This document shows positions 8,260 to 17,718 of a stretch of 64,000 nt of DNA, piece by piece. Numbering within the stretch: the stretch's first letter is position 1; each line of letters opens with the position of its first letter. Location: contig OZ253548.1 in assembly GCA_965262595.1 (NCBI GenBank), positions 496,001-560,000 of the forward strand, given 5' to 3'. The notes beneath the pieces are model-generated. The model did not search any database. It saw only the letters and a program-made list of their open reading frames with translations, and had not been told where the DNA came from. Position numbers and translations under genes: made by a program. Origin of the DNA: CATQHB01 sp965262595 (lineage in GTDB: Bacteria; Chloroflexota; Dehalococcoidia; Lucifugimonadales; UBA3495).

Positions 8260-9939
8260 TTAATATTTCCTCTCTTCCAGTTCCCACTTGGTGATGGTGA
8301 CCGGCAAATAGGATATTTCCGGGCCAACCTCTCCCTTTTTAGCTACAATGTGCTTGAGCCAATTTTCATCGTCGCGGCTGGGGAAGTCAGTTCGGGCTTG
8401 GGCGCCGCGGCTCTCTTTGCGATCCAGCGCGCTGACGGCAATAGTATCGGCCACGTCCAGCATATAGCCCAGCTCCAGGGCAAAGACCAAGTCGGTATTG
8501 AACACCCGCTTTTTATTGTGCACCGGCACCTTTGCATAACGGTCCCGCAACTCGCCCAAGTCCCGGATAGTCTCCTCCATGCCTTGTTTCTCCCGGTACA
8601 CCGCCACGTTTCTAACCACCGATTCGCCCATCGCCAACCGGATATTCCCCCAGCGATCGCCGTTGTCCGGCCGGTCCAGCATTTCCTGGATGCGCTTTTC
8701 TTCTCGGGTAACTATCTCGTTCTCGTCGAACCCGACAAAGCCAATGCTTCGGCTGGCGTCGGCGGCGTGGCTGCCCGACCGCTCGCCAAAGACGATAGTA
8801 TCCAGGAGGGAATTGGCGCCCAGGCGGTTGCCCCCGTGGACGCTGACATTGGCGCATTCGCCAGCGGCATAAACCCCCGGTAAGCTGGTCTGCCCGTCAA
8901 TGTCGGTTTTGATGCCACCCATAATGTAGTGCATTCCGGGTCGGATGGGGACCGGCTCTCTGATCATATCCACGCCGGCCAGGTCTATGCCGATTTCCCG
9001 AATCTGGCTGAGTTTTTCCATAATCAGCGCCGAGCCAAGATGGGTGCAGTCCAGGAATACACAACCATTGATTCCGTTGCCGGCATTAATCTCGGTTTGC
9101 TCGGCCCGGGAAACCACATCCCGGGAAGCCAATTCCATCATATTGGGGGCGTACTTTTCCATGAAGCGCTCACCGTTCTTGTCCCGCAAGTACGCGCCTT
9201 CGCCGCGGGCTGCCTCGGAGAGCAACACACCGCTACCGGCCAGGGTTGTGGGATGGTACTGTACCATCTCCATATCCATCAGCCCGGCTCCGGCGTTGTA
9301 GGCCAAGGCCATGCCGTCACCGGTAACAATCAAGGCGTTGGTTGAAGGCTCAAACAGGCGACCACAGCCGCCGGTGCAGAAAATAATAGTCTTGGCCCGG
9401 ATCGCGTGGAGTTGACCGGTGCGAATTTCCAGTGCGGTCACCCCGCATACCTGCCCGTCCTCAATGATCAGCGAAGTAACAAACCACTCTTCATAGCTAC
9501 GGACGTCGGACTTCATGAGCTGCTCAAACATCACATGGAGCAGGGCCTGACCGGTAAAGTCGCCAACGTAAAAGGTACGGGCGCGCCGCTGACCACCAAA
9601 AGCTCGGGTGCCCAGTTTGCCTTCGTCATCGCGGTTAAAGGTGACGCCCATGTGTTCCATGTCGATCAAGGCCCGACCGGCGGAGCGGCACATAATTTCT
9701 ATGGCGTCCTGGTCGCCCAAATAATCGCTGCCCTTGATTGTGTCATAGGCGTGGTCTTCCCAGTCGTCGCCCCGGTCCAGGAGGGCCGCGTTAATGCCTC
9801 CCTGGGCGGCGTTGGAATGGCTGCGCACCGGATGAACTTTGCTGATTATTGCGGTGTTGGCGCCATTGGCCTGGGCGGCTATTGCTGCCCGCATCCCGGC
9901 CAATCCCGCGCCAATTACCAAGACGTCGTGCTCCAGCAT
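8260..9939 (-). CDS. sdhA: Succinate dehydrogenase/fumarate reductase flavoprotein subunit
   Basis: 559 residues. Oxidises succinate to fumarate using covalent FAD. GAGLAG (10-15) is the FAD Rossmann loop; His41 in RSHSNAAQGG is the likely covalent FAD attachment site. HPTTL, the RGEGAYL stretch and GAN-SLLD near the FAD C-terminal contact are all present, and the C-terminal helical domain is complete. It is the first gene of sdhA-sdhB-sdhE on the minus strand, 58 bp downstream of the NUDIX gene. No cytochrome b anchor gene (sdhC/sdhD) occurs next to it. Confidence 0.95.
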   Translation of the reverse strand: MLEHDVLVIGAGLAGMRAAIAAQANGANTAIISKVHPVRSHSNAAQGGINAALLDRGDDWEDHAYDTIKGSDYLGDQDAIEIMCRSAGRALIDMEHMGVTFNRDDEGKLGTRAFGGQRRARTFYVGDFTGQALLHVMFEQLMKSDVRSYEEWFVTSLIIEDGQVCGVTALEIRTGQLHAIRAKTIIFCTGGCGRLFEPSTNALIVTGDGMALAYNAGAGLMDMEMVQYHPTTLAGSGVLLSEAARGEGAYLRDKNGERFMEKYAPNMMELASRDVVSRAEQTEINAGNGINGCVFLDCTHLGSALIMEKLSQIREIGIDLAGVDMIREPVPIRPGMHYIMGGIKTDIDGQTSLPGVYAAGECANVSVHGGNRLGANSLLDTIVFGERSGSHAADASRSIGFVGFDENEIVTREEKRIQEMLDRPDNGDRWGNIRLAMGESVVRNVAVYREKQGMEETIRDLGELRDRYAKVPVHNKKRVFNTDLVFALELGYMLDVADTIAVSALDRKESRGAQARTDFPSRDDENWLKHIVAKKGEVGPEISYLPVTITKWELEERKY

Positions 9940-9997
9940 ATTTTTTCCGCTTTCTCCTAACTTTGGCTGATCAATCTGATGTCGAGCATCCGGACAA

Positions 9998-10597
9998 TTA
10001 TCTTACAAAACCCGCACTGCTAACAACCTGCATTGCCAGCAATAATGAAGCTATGCTCTTGGCGTCCTGAATTGCGCCCTGTTCTATCAGCCCAAGAGTT
10101 TCATTCAGCGGCACCCGAACCGTTTCAATTATCTCATCGTCGTCCGGATCCATTCTTGATGGAATCAAATCGGTCGCCAGATAAGCGTACATAAACTCAT
10201 CGCACCAACCGGGCGCCAGCCAGAAGCCGGAAAGAAGGCGGAGACTCCCCGCGGTGTAGCCAATCTCCTCTTGTAACTCTCGGAGTACCGCTTGCTCCGA
10301 TACCTCGCCATCTTCAATGCCGCCCGCCGGGACTTCCAGCAAAGCCGATTCCGTTGGCGTTCGATACTGGCGGACCAATACAACGTTGCCCGCTTCGTCC
10401 AGGGGAACCATGCATACCGAATCGGAATGCTCTACGACTTCCCGGATGGTTAGCCGACCGCTGGGCAATCTTACTCTATCTCGTCGCAAGCTAAGAATCT
10501 TGCCTTGGTAGAGTGACGCAGATTCCAACGTGGTTTCGGTTAATTCCCCCGCTTGGGACTCTTCCGGCTGTTGCCCAGTATCGTCACTCAAAACCAT
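9998..10597 (-). CDS. NUDIX hydrolase, ADP-ribose pyrophosphatase-like
   Basis: 199 residues. The complete NUDIX box lies at ~92-114 (GGIEDGE, seven residues, then RELQEEIGY) and binds the metals that cleave nucleoside diphosphate-X bonds. The upstream VCMVPLDEAG and VRQYRTPTESALLEVPAG stretches, with the proline-containing segment APGWCDEF downstream, are typical of ADP-ribose pyrophosphatases. The first ~25 residues are low-complexity and acidic, so translation may begin further in. It lies between nadK and sdhA on the same strand, which fits NAD housekeeping near respiratory genes. Confidence 0.85.
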   Translation of the reverse strand: MVLSDDTGQQPEESQAGELTETTLESASLYQGKILSLRRDRVRLPSGRLTIREVVEHSDSVCMVPLDEAGNVVLVRQYRTPTESALLEVPAGGIEDGEVSEQAVLRELQEEIGYTAGSLRLLSGFWLAPGWCDEFMYAYLATDLIPSRMDPDDDEIIETVRVPLNETLGLIEQGAIQDAKSIASLLLAMQVVSSAGFVR

Positions 10598-10644
10598 AGC
10601 GCCCCTGCATTCGCTTTCAGGATTAACCGCATTGGGTAAGGATA

Positions 10645-11493
10645 TTAGCCACGGACGCTGAATCCCAGCCGCCGGGTCAAGGTGGCATAAAAGTGATTCT
10701 GGGGATGGGACCGCAGAAACTTGGCTTTCAACGGGCTCTGTTCCACTTCCACCCGGTCGCCCGGCTCTAAAGGCAGGTCAAAAAAGCCGTCCACGCTCAG
10801 GATGGCTTCTTGCGCTCCTTCCAGGTAAAGACCTACTTTGGCGTCCGGGGACAGTACCAACGAAGTGGACATTCCCACGTGGGCCGCCACCGGCTTCAAG
10901 ACCAGGCTATCGGACAACGGGTCAAGAATCGGGCCCCCCACTGCCAGGCTGTATCCGGTGCTTCCGGTGGCGGTGGCCAGAATAATGCCGTCGGCCCGCA
11001 ACGAGGCTACGGCGGCTCCATTAACGGTAGTGCGGATAGTCACCACGCGGGACACGGTGCCCCGTGACAAGACCACGTCGTTCAGGGCATGAAACGGCCC
11101 TTCCACCACGACCTGGCCGCCCCGTGAAGCGCGCACCACCCGCGCCGAGATCATATTGTGGGCCTCCACTCGTCCGCCGCCGAAATAATAATGAGGCAGC
11201 TCTTCCAGGGCGTCATGGACTTGCAGCTCGGTCATAAACCCCAAGCGGCCCATATTGACGCCAACCATCGGAACGTCACAAGGTGCGGTGACCTTGACGG
11301 CGCGCAGCATAGTGCCGTCGCCCCCGGCGGTGACCACCAAGTCGGTTTCAGCAACCTGGGGAAGGATGCTTTCCAGATTCTCTGCCGGCGATATCCAGCT
11401 CATTTGCTCCAGGGACAGTTCGTTTGCGATGGCGGTACTCAGGTCCAGCGCCTCGGGGATGCGGGCATTATATATAATTCCAATGGTTTGCAT
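10645..11493 (-). CDS. nadK: NAD kinase
   Basis: Phosphorylates NAD to NADP. From the ATG at 11493 the product is 282 residues, normal for bacterial NadK. GGDGT (57-61) is the phosphate-donor motif, ALNDV (136-140) is the NE/D motif, and TGSTGYSLAVGGP (176-188) is the glycine-rich substrate loop. The frame is open upstream to 11613, but the extra 40 residues do not look like NadK, while MQTIGIIYN is a typical start. It lies downstream of nuoN, separated by about 210 bp. Confidence 0.92.
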   Translation of the reverse strand: MQTIGIIYNARIPEALDLSTAIANELSLEQMSWISPAENLESILPQVAETDLVVTAGGDGTMLRAVKVTAPCDVPMVGVNMGRLGFMTELQVHDALEELPHYYFGGGRVEAHNMISARVVRASRGGQVVVEGPFHALNDVVLSRGTVSRVVTIRTTVNGAAVASLRADGIILATATGSTGYSLAVGGPILDPLSDSLVLKPVAAHVGMSTSLVLSPDAKVGLYLEGAQEAILSVDGFFDLPLEPGDRVEVEQSPLKAKFLRSHPQNHFYATLTRRLGFSVRG

Positions 11494-11707
11494 CGTTCGT
11501 GCCAAGCTGCTCGACCCCACTTTGGCAAAGTCCGGTTCCACCGGTCCCGAATCCGTCCCGAATCCGTCCTGGGCAAGAAATCGCAGTCTAGCATTGCCTC
11601 TATTTGGTGTCAATTATTGTCAAGCGGTTCCAGCCAGGATTGGGACGGTGGACTGGGTTGCCTGACTTATTGCTGGAAATCTGGTCAACTCGCAGCTAGA
11701 GGCGGCC

Positions 11708-13378
11708 CTAGCGCATAGAGACGCCCGCTAAGGCGGAGACTGCGCCTTCAGCCGCGGAAAGCAGTGGCCCGGGAACCACCCCAATGAGGACGGTGGCCAG
11801 GGCGACGATAGCCAGCGCCAGGGAATTGAGCCTGGGAATGGGGACTGCTTCCAGTCCGGTTTCAGTATCTTCGGGCTCCTCTCCTACCGCATTAGACTCA
11901 GCCAGCATTGGCGGTTGGATAAACATCACCCGGACTATTCGCAGATAGTAGTAGGCCGAAACCGCGCTGTTAACAACGCCCAGAATAGCCAGCCAAACCA
12001 GACCGCTATTTACCGCCGCGGCAAAAATGTAAATCTTGGCAATGAAGATTCCGGTGGGAGGCACACCAATCAAGGCGACCAGCGCCAGGGCCAAGGTTAA
12101 CGCGGGAAAAGTTGAGTGGCGTATGGCGCCGATATAATCGTTAATATTGTCGCTGCCGATTCGTCGGCCAATTGCCATAATCGCAAAAAAGGCCGTCAGG
12201 TTAGCGGCGGTATAAGAAGCAAGATAAAACAAGACACTGCCGGGGCCAAGGGTGGCAAGACCGCCAATTCCGGCTTCCGTCGTTCCGGTCGCTCCAGTCA
12301 GCTTTGACTGAACTACCGCGGCGACGCCGACCAGGATGTAACCGGCGTGGGCGATGGTGCTGTACCCAAAGAGGCGCCGGATGTTGCTTTGGGTGATGGC
12401 CACCAGGTTGCCCAGGGTCATTGAAGCCGCCGCCAAAACGGCCAGCATTATTCCCCATTCCACGTTCACATCGAGGAAGCCGGTATAAAGCAACCTTAGG
12501 AGTAGGCCAAAGGCAACGGCTTTACTTGCCACCGACAAGAAGGCTACTACTGGAATTGGCGCACCTTCGTACACGTCCGGCACCCACATCTGGGAAGGCA
12601 CCGCGGAGAGCTTAAAGGCGATGCCGACGGTCAGCAGTGCAATTCCCACCAGAACTGCGTAGCTGCCGAAGGGAAGGTTCGGTTGTCCCGCTGACTGTTG
12701 GAGTACGAAGGCGATTTCTTCCAGGCCGGTGCTGCCGGTGAATCCGAAAATCAGGGCCATCCCATAAAGAGTTATCGCCGAGCTGATTGCTCCGATAATC
12801 AGAAACTTCATGCCGGCTTCGCTTGACTTGGCGTTCAGCAGAAATGCCGACAGCGCCACCAGGGGCAGCGTAGTCAGCTCCAGGGAAACATAAATGCTGA
12901 TCAGCTCGGTGGCGGACGTGAGGAGCATCATGCCACTGGCGGACAGGAGCATGAGCCCGTAGAACTCACCCTGCAGCCGGTTTAGACCCTTTACATAATC
13001 CACTGAGGCCAGGATTACCAGGGCGGCGGCGGCCAACACCAGGAGATTGAAGAAAAGCCCGAATCGGTCAATGGAAAGGCTGGAAACAAGGATGCTGTCC
13101 GCCGGGGTCAAGCCGCTGCCCAGCCCGGAGATACTCGAAAGGTCAGTTGGCGATGTAGAATTCAAAAAGACAACATCCCCCACTAAATGCCCGCCGGTGA
13201 AGCCGCCGAAGGCTAGGAGTTGCAGCAGGGTTAAAGCCAGCGGAACAGCCAGGCCAAAAAGGGCCAAAGCAGCCAGCCAACCCTTGCGGCCGGTTGCCAA
13301 GTCCAGCAGGATGACCAGGATACCCAATCCGGCCATCGTCAATTGGGGCGATATAAGAAAAAGGTCGTTTAATGACAT
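11708..13378 (-). CDS. nuoN: NADH-quinone oxidoreductase subunit N (antiporter-like)
   Basis: 556 residues, about 14 TM helices, one of the three Mrp-antiporter-like proton-pumping subunits of complex I. The central region has the lysine- and glutamate-containing helices of the family (SIYVSLELTTLPL with its Glu, AVPSQMWVPDVYEGAP, RLFGYSTIAHAGYIL). The polypeptide is somewhat longer than average because of an extended first loop and an acidic segment near residue 500 (EEPEDTETG). It is the last nuo gene of the cluster, 14 bp after nuoM. Confidence 0.93.
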   Translation of the reverse strand: MSLNDLFLISPQLTMAGLGILVILLDLATGRKGWLAALALFGLAVPLALTLLQLLAFGGFTGGHLVGDVVFLNSTSPTDLSSISGLGSGLTPADSILVSSLSIDRFGLFFNLLVLAAAALVILASVDYVKGLNRLQGEFYGLMLLSASGMMLLTSATELISIYVSLELTTLPLVALSAFLLNAKSSEAGMKFLIIGAISSAITLYGMALIFGFTGSTGLEEIAFVLQQSAGQPNLPFGSYAVLVGIALLTVGIAFKLSAVPSQMWVPDVYEGAPIPVVAFLSVASKAVAFGLLLRLLYTGFLDVNVEWGIMLAVLAAASMTLGNLVAITQSNIRRLFGYSTIAHAGYILVGVAAVVQSKLTGATGTTEAGIGGLATLGPGSVLFYLASYTAANLTAFFAIMAIGRRIGSDNINDYIGAIRHSTFPALTLALALVALIGVPPTGIFIAKIYIFAAAVNSGLVWLAILGVVNSAVSAYYYLRIVRVMFIQPPMLAESNAVGEEPEDTETGLEAVPIPRLNSLALAIVALATVLIGVVPGPLLSAAEGAVSALAGVSMR

Positions 13379-13392
13379 AAATTTGCCGACCG

Positions 13393-14940
13393 TTACCGGG
13401 AAGCTTCCATCCGGTTGGGTATTCCCTGGTTAATCATTTCCACCATTGGCTCGATTCCGGCGCTAAAAACGTCGGTAAGCAGGGCCGGATAGACCCCGAC
13501 AACTACAATGCTGATCACCAGCAGGGCCAGGGGAACGGCTTCCAGGAAGGATGCGTCCGTAAGCTCGGCGAAGCGCTCCCGAGGCGGGCCGAACAGGGAG
13601 CGTTCCAGCATCCAGAGGATATAGCCGGCGGCCAGAATTATGCCCAGGACCGCCAGAGCCGTGGGCCAGGGATAAGCCCGAAAGCCCCCGAAAAAGATCA
13701 GGAATTCCGAAACAAAACCGCTCAATCCCGGCAGGCCGAGAGCAGCGAACCCGGCGATGGCGAGGGCCGTGGCGGCCACGGGCATTCGACCGGCCAGGCC
13801 GCCCAGGTCGGGTATGTAGCGGGTATGCGCCTTATCGTAGATCAAGCCTACCCCGAGGAAAAGCAGCCCGGTAATTGTGCCGTGAGTGAACAATTGCATC
13901 GCCGCCCCGTTCAGCCCGGCGGCGGTCAGGTCTCCGGCGGCCACTCCTACCGAACCGATGCCCACCAAGACCAGTCCCATGTGGCTAACGCTGGAGTTGG
14001 CAATCAATCGTTTCAGGTCGGTCTGACGGAGAGTGACTACCGCGCCGTACAGCACACTAATAACCCCAAGCAGGATTAGCGCCCAGGCAAAGGCCCTCAA
14101 CTCGCCGCCCAGCATACCCACGTTAATCCGGAGCAGGCCGTAGCCGCCCATTTTGAGCATTACTCCGGCCAGCATGACGCTGGCTGCGGTGGGAGCATCG
14201 GTATGGGCGTCAGGGAGCCAGGTATGCACCGGCCAGGTCGGGAGCTTAACCGCAAAAGCGGCGAAAAATAGCCAGAATATGACCCCCAAAGGCAAGACGC
14301 TGGTGGCGCCGTTCAGCATTGTTTCCGGTTCCAGGAGCTGGACCATATCGAAAGAGCCGCCGCCCTGGCTAAGAAAGACGGCAACTATTCCTACCAGCAT
14401 GAAAGCGCCGCCCAGAATAGTGAAGATCAAGAACTTCATTGCGGAGTATTCTTTGCGGCCCGTGCCCCAGGTGGATATGAGCATAAACATAGGAATCAAT
14501 TCCATTTCCCAGAAGAGGAAAAACAGAAGCAGGTCCAGGGATGTAAAAACTCCCATCAAGGAAGTTTGCAGTAACAGCAGCCAGACGAAGTATTCCTTCA
14601 CCCGGGTCTTGATATGCCAGGAGGCCAGTACTGCGCAAAAACCCAGGAGTCCGGTGAGCAGCACCATAGGCGTACTCAGCCCGTCAACGCCCAGAAAATA
14701 GCTGGCATTGAAGGTTTCGGCAGAAATCCATTGGAATCGGTCCAACATCTGGAATCTGGCCGCGGACTCGCCACGGTCAAAAAGAACAAACACGGCCAGG
14801 GAAAGCAGCAGGTCGGCCAACCCCAGCAGCAAGCAGAAGCCGCGGATGACGCGGTGGTCCCGCAATAGAGTCAGGATTAGCAAGGCGCCGGCCGCCGGCA
14901 GGAACACGGTAAGAGAAAGCAGTCCCGGGAAGGCGTACAT
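13393..14940 (-). CDS. nuoM: NADH-quinone oxidoreductase subunit M (antiporter-like)
   Basis: 515 residues with about 14 TM helices. Family hallmarks are FFLFWEMELIPMFMLI with the conserved Glu, the PTWPVHTWLPDAHTDAPTAASVMLAG stretch (quoted parts PVHTWLPDAHTDAP and ASVMLAG), and LKRLIANSSVSHMG with the pumping lysine helix. It forms a proton-pumping unit of complex I next to NuoL and NuoN. The start lies 3 nt from the nuoL stop, so the genes are tightly coupled. Confidence 0.95.
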   Translation of the reverse strand: MYAFPGLLSLTVFLPAAGALLILTLLRDHRVIRGFCLLLGLADLLLSLAVFVLFDRGESAARFQMLDRFQWISAETFNASYFLGVDGLSTPMVLLTGLLGFCAVLASWHIKTRVKEYFVWLLLLQTSLMGVFTSLDLLLFFLFWEMELIPMFMLISTWGTGRKEYSAMKFLIFTILGGAFMLVGIVAVFLSQGGGSFDMVQLLEPETMLNGATSVLPLGVIFWLFFAAFAVKLPTWPVHTWLPDAHTDAPTAASVMLAGVMLKMGGYGLLRINVGMLGGELRAFAWALILLGVISVLYGAVVTLRQTDLKRLIANSSVSHMGLVLVGIGSVGVAAGDLTAAGLNGAAMQLFTHGTITGLLFLGVGLIYDKAHTRYIPDLGGLAGRMPVAATALAIAGFAALGLPGLSGFVSEFLIFFGGFRAYPWPTALAVLGIILAAGYILWMLERSLFGPPRERFAELTDASFLEAVPLALLVISIVVVGVYPALLTDVFSAGIEPMVEMINQGIPNRMEASR

Positions 14941-14943
14941 CCG

Positions 14944-17010
14944 CTAACCTCGCATCCCGGACCCGAAGATCAGGTATCCCACCAGAATCAGGACGCTGCC
15001 CAGCACAATCATCAGACCATAGAATTGGACCTGTCCGGATTGCAGCTGAGACAGCAGCCGACCGGAGTTTCGAAACGATCCGGTAACAAAATCCACCAGC
15101 CCGTCAACCAGGTTGCGGTCCATCCAGTCAATGGACCCGGTAAAAGTGTGGTAGAACCAACGCCGCACAAGAAGCCCTTCATAGAATTCGTCAACCAGAT
15201 ACTTTTTGGTAAGGAGTCGGTGAATTGGCCCAGCTTTGGTCAGCGGCTCGGCCAATTCGTCCTCCCCAGCGCCGGCCTTAGTCGAAAGAAATCGGTAAGT
15301 CCGAAAGGCCAGGGCAATACCGGCCAGGGCGACGAGGGTGGATGCTACAGCCATATCAAAGCTGAAAGGCGGTGTTTCCAGGTCGCCAAAGGCCACACCA
15401 GACTCCAGGTAGTGCGTAAACCAATGGCCGGGAATCAACAGGAAACTCTCAACCCATTGAGGATTTACCAGAAAGCCGGTGACTACTGCCGCCGCGCCCA
15501 GAAAGAGCATCGGCCCCACCATAATCCAGGGTGATTCCCCTTGGTGAACTTCCCCGGAGGTTGAGGCGGGAACAGATTCTTGCCTGGTAGCGGCGTCTTG
15601 TATCTCCTGCGCTCCACCGCCGCGAAACTCACCGTGAAAGGTGAGGGAAATCATCCGAAAGGTGTAGAAGGCGGTTAACACGGCGGCAGCGATGAGCAGC
15701 CCGAAAACCAGCAAGGATACCCAGCCATCTACCAGATGACTGCCTGCCCAGGCTCCGGCCAGGATTTCGTCCTTGCTCCAGAAGCCGGCCAGGGGAACAA
15801 TTCCAATCAGACTCAGCCCGCCGATTAACGTTAATGCGTAAGTCCAGGGCATGTGGCGGCGCAACCCTCCCATGTAACGCATATTGAAGGTGCCGCTGGC
15901 GTGGTTGACGCTGCCGGCCGCCAGAAATAACAGAGACTTGAAAAAGGCATGAGTAAACAGGTGGAACAATGCCGCTCCAAAGGCTCCGACGCCCAGACCG
16001 GCCATCATATACCCCAATTGGCTAATGGTGGAATAGGCCATCACCCGCTTAATATCGTTCATTACCAGGCCCAGGGTGGCGGCAAAAAAGGCGGTGAACC
16101 CGCCCACCAGCGCTACAACGGTCATTGCTTCCCGTGTTTCCTGGAACAAGGGATAGAAACGGGCTACCAGGAATACCCCCGCGGCTACCATGGTGGCAGC
16201 GTGAATCAAGGCGCTAACCGGCGTTGGGCCCTCCATTGCGTCGGGCAGCCAGGTGTGGAGGGGGAACTGGCCGGATTTGCCGGCGGCCCCGGCAAATATA
16301 CCCAGGGCTACCCAGGTCAATGCCGCACCGCCAAGGATGGCCCCGCCGGCTGCCAGAGGTTGGGCCGCCTGCCAAATGTCGGGAATGTGCAGGGGATTGA
16401 GGCCGGCCGCTGAAAACTCGGCGCCGTGGTAAAAGAGGTAAATAATTGCCAGCAGGAATCCTGTGTCACCGATTCGGGTAACAATGAATGCCTTCTTGGC
16501 CGCGGCGGCGGCGGCGGGCCGGTCGTGCCAGAACCCGATTAGCAGGTAAGAGGAGATGCCCACCAGTTCCCAAAAAGCATATAGCTGAATGATGTTGGCG
16601 GAGAGCACCAACCCCAGCATGGCGGCGGTAAAGAGAGCCATATAAGCGTAGAACCGAGCGACCCCCGGGTCGTGGCGCATATAACCCAGGGAGTAAATTT
16701 GGATTGCCAGGCTTATCCCGCTGACTAATACCAACATTACGTTGGTTAGCGGGTCCAGCAGCAAACCCATCTCAACGGCAGCGTCGCCCAAGTCCAGCCA
16801 GGTATGGGCAGCAAAAGCCAGGTCGGCCCCGTGATTGTGCGCTCTTAGTACCCAGATTGATAGACCTAAGGAAATGGCAAGGGCGACAATTAGAACCCCG
16901 CCGCTAAGCAGGGCGAAGCGGTTCAGGAACGGCCGAATGACCAGAGCGATTAACAGGAATGCGGTCAGGGGCAGGAAGAATATCGCCCAAACAACGGATT
17001 CCGTGACCAT
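14944..17010 (-). CDS. nuoL: NADH-quinone oxidoreductase subunit L (antiporter-like)
   Basis: 688 residues, about 16 TM helices plus the long C-terminal lateral helix region typical of NuoL. Recognisable are FYAYMALFTAAMLGLVLSAN (20 residues of the first core), FWELVGISSYLLIGFW with the key Glu, FPLHTWLPDAMEGPTPVSAL, and IKRVMAYSTISQLGYM. A soluble loop near 500-530 is polar and divergent. It is the most distal proton pump of complex I. Its stop is 3 nt from the nuoM start; the small gene encoded at 17011-17205 ends immediately before its start. Confidence 0.95.
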   Translation of the reverse strand: MVTESVVWAIFFLPLTAFLLIALVIRPFLNRFALLSGGVLIVALAISLGLSIWVLRAHNHGADLAFAAHTWLDLGDAAVEMGLLLDPLTNVMLVLVSGISLAIQIYSLGYMRHDPGVARFYAYMALFTAAMLGLVLSANIIQLYAFWELVGISSYLLIGFWHDRPAAAAAAKKAFIVTRIGDTGFLLAIIYLFYHGAEFSAAGLNPLHIPDIWQAAQPLAAGGAILGGAALTWVALGIFAGAAGKSGQFPLHTWLPDAMEGPTPVSALIHAATMVAAGVFLVARFYPLFQETREAMTVVALVGGFTAFFAATLGLVMNDIKRVMAYSTISQLGYMMAGLGVGAFGAALFHLFTHAFFKSLLFLAAGSVNHASGTFNMRYMGGLRRHMPWTYALTLIGGLSLIGIVPLAGFWSKDEILAGAWAGSHLVDGWVSLLVFGLLIAAAVLTAFYTFRMISLTFHGEFRGGGAQEIQDAATRQESVPASTSGEVHQGESPWIMVGPMLFLGAAAVVTGFLVNPQWVESFLLIPGHWFTHYLESGVAFGDLETPPFSFDMAVASTLVALAGIALAFRTYRFLSTKAGAGEDELAEPLTKAGPIHRLLTKKYLVDEFYEGLLVRRWFYHTFTGSIDWMDRNLVDGLVDFVTGSFRNSGRLLSQLQSGQVQFYGLMIVLGSVLILVGYLIFGSGMRG

Positions 17011-17205
17011 TTAAAGCTTCCTCAAAATCTCTTCGGCGACGTGTTCCCGTCCCTTGGGTACGTAAATCCGGAAAGGCGCCCGCTCGCCCCAATCGCGGAT
17101 GTCGCCCTCCGGCAGGATGCGGGTGGGCAGTCCCTCTCCCTCCAGAACTTCCTTCCACATCTCGGCCAGCATTAAATTGGGGGCTCGCTTGAATTCTATC
17201 CACAT
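17011..17205 (-). CDS. DUF2007-like small protein inserted in the nuo operon
   Basis: 64 residues from the ATG at 17205, which has AAAGAAG 2-8 nt upstream; the frame is open to 17334 but the extra residues look like non-coding spacer. The sequence MWIEF, LMLAEMWKEVLEGEGLPTRI and APFRIYVPKGREHVAEEILR matches the ferredoxin-like pattern of DUF2007 'putative signal-transducing' proteins: a helix that selects the 'which segment moved' strand, followed by a strand-helix ending. It has no TM segment. It lies between nuoK and nuoL where no complex I subunit is expected, and its stop abuts the nuoL start, so it is in the operon. A regulatory or assembly role for complex I is only inferred. Confidence 0.65.
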   Translation of the reverse strand: MWIEFKRAPNLMLAEMWKEVLEGEGLPTRILPEGDIRDWGERAPFRIYVPKGREHVAEEILRKL

Positions 17206-17383
17206 AACTTCTTTAGAAAGCGGGTAACACTTTATGCGTTCCTTTAGGGGGTCAATCCGGTTGTTTAGCCGATCAATTAAGAGTGACGCCCATGCCGACC
17301 TTGGTCTTGCCCGAAATTGCGATTGACCCTCCATCCGGTCGGCCCGGCGTATTAATACCGATGGGGCAGTTCAAGGTAACGGC

Positions 17384-17713
17384 TCAGTGCCGAAGTTGGG
17401 TAACCTCACTCAGGTTGACCGTTTCGGTATTCCGATACATGGCAAACACGATCCCCAAACCCAGGGCAATCTCCGCCGCTGACACCGTAATAATGAACAC
17501 GGCGAACACCTGGCCGGTCAGCGCGCTCCCCAGGTCTTCCCGGACGGCCAGGGGAGCCACATATCGGGCAAAGGCAACTACCGTCAGGTTGACCGCATTG
17601 AACATTAACTCTATGGACATCAGGACGGCAATAATGTTACTGCGGGCCAAGGCTCCATAAAGTCCAATGGTAAACAGGATTGCGGCGACAATCAGCATCG
17701 TTTCCAAAGACAT
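17384..17713 (-). CDS. nuoK: NADH-quinone oxidoreductase subunit K
   Basis: 109 residues, three TM helices. The two buried glutamates of the proton path are present in IELMFNAVNL and in SAAEIALGLGI. It is a small membrane subunit of complex I, next to NuoJ. It starts 5 nt after the nuoJ stop. A 178-bp gap separates its stop from the small DUF2007-like gene. Confidence 0.95.
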   Translation of the reverse strand: MSLETMLIVAAILFTIGLYGALARSNIIAVLMSIELMFNAVNLTVVAFARYVAPLAVREDLGSALTGQVFAVFIITVSAAEIALGLGIVFAMYRNTETVNLSEVTQLRH

Positions 17714-17718
17714 CGACG

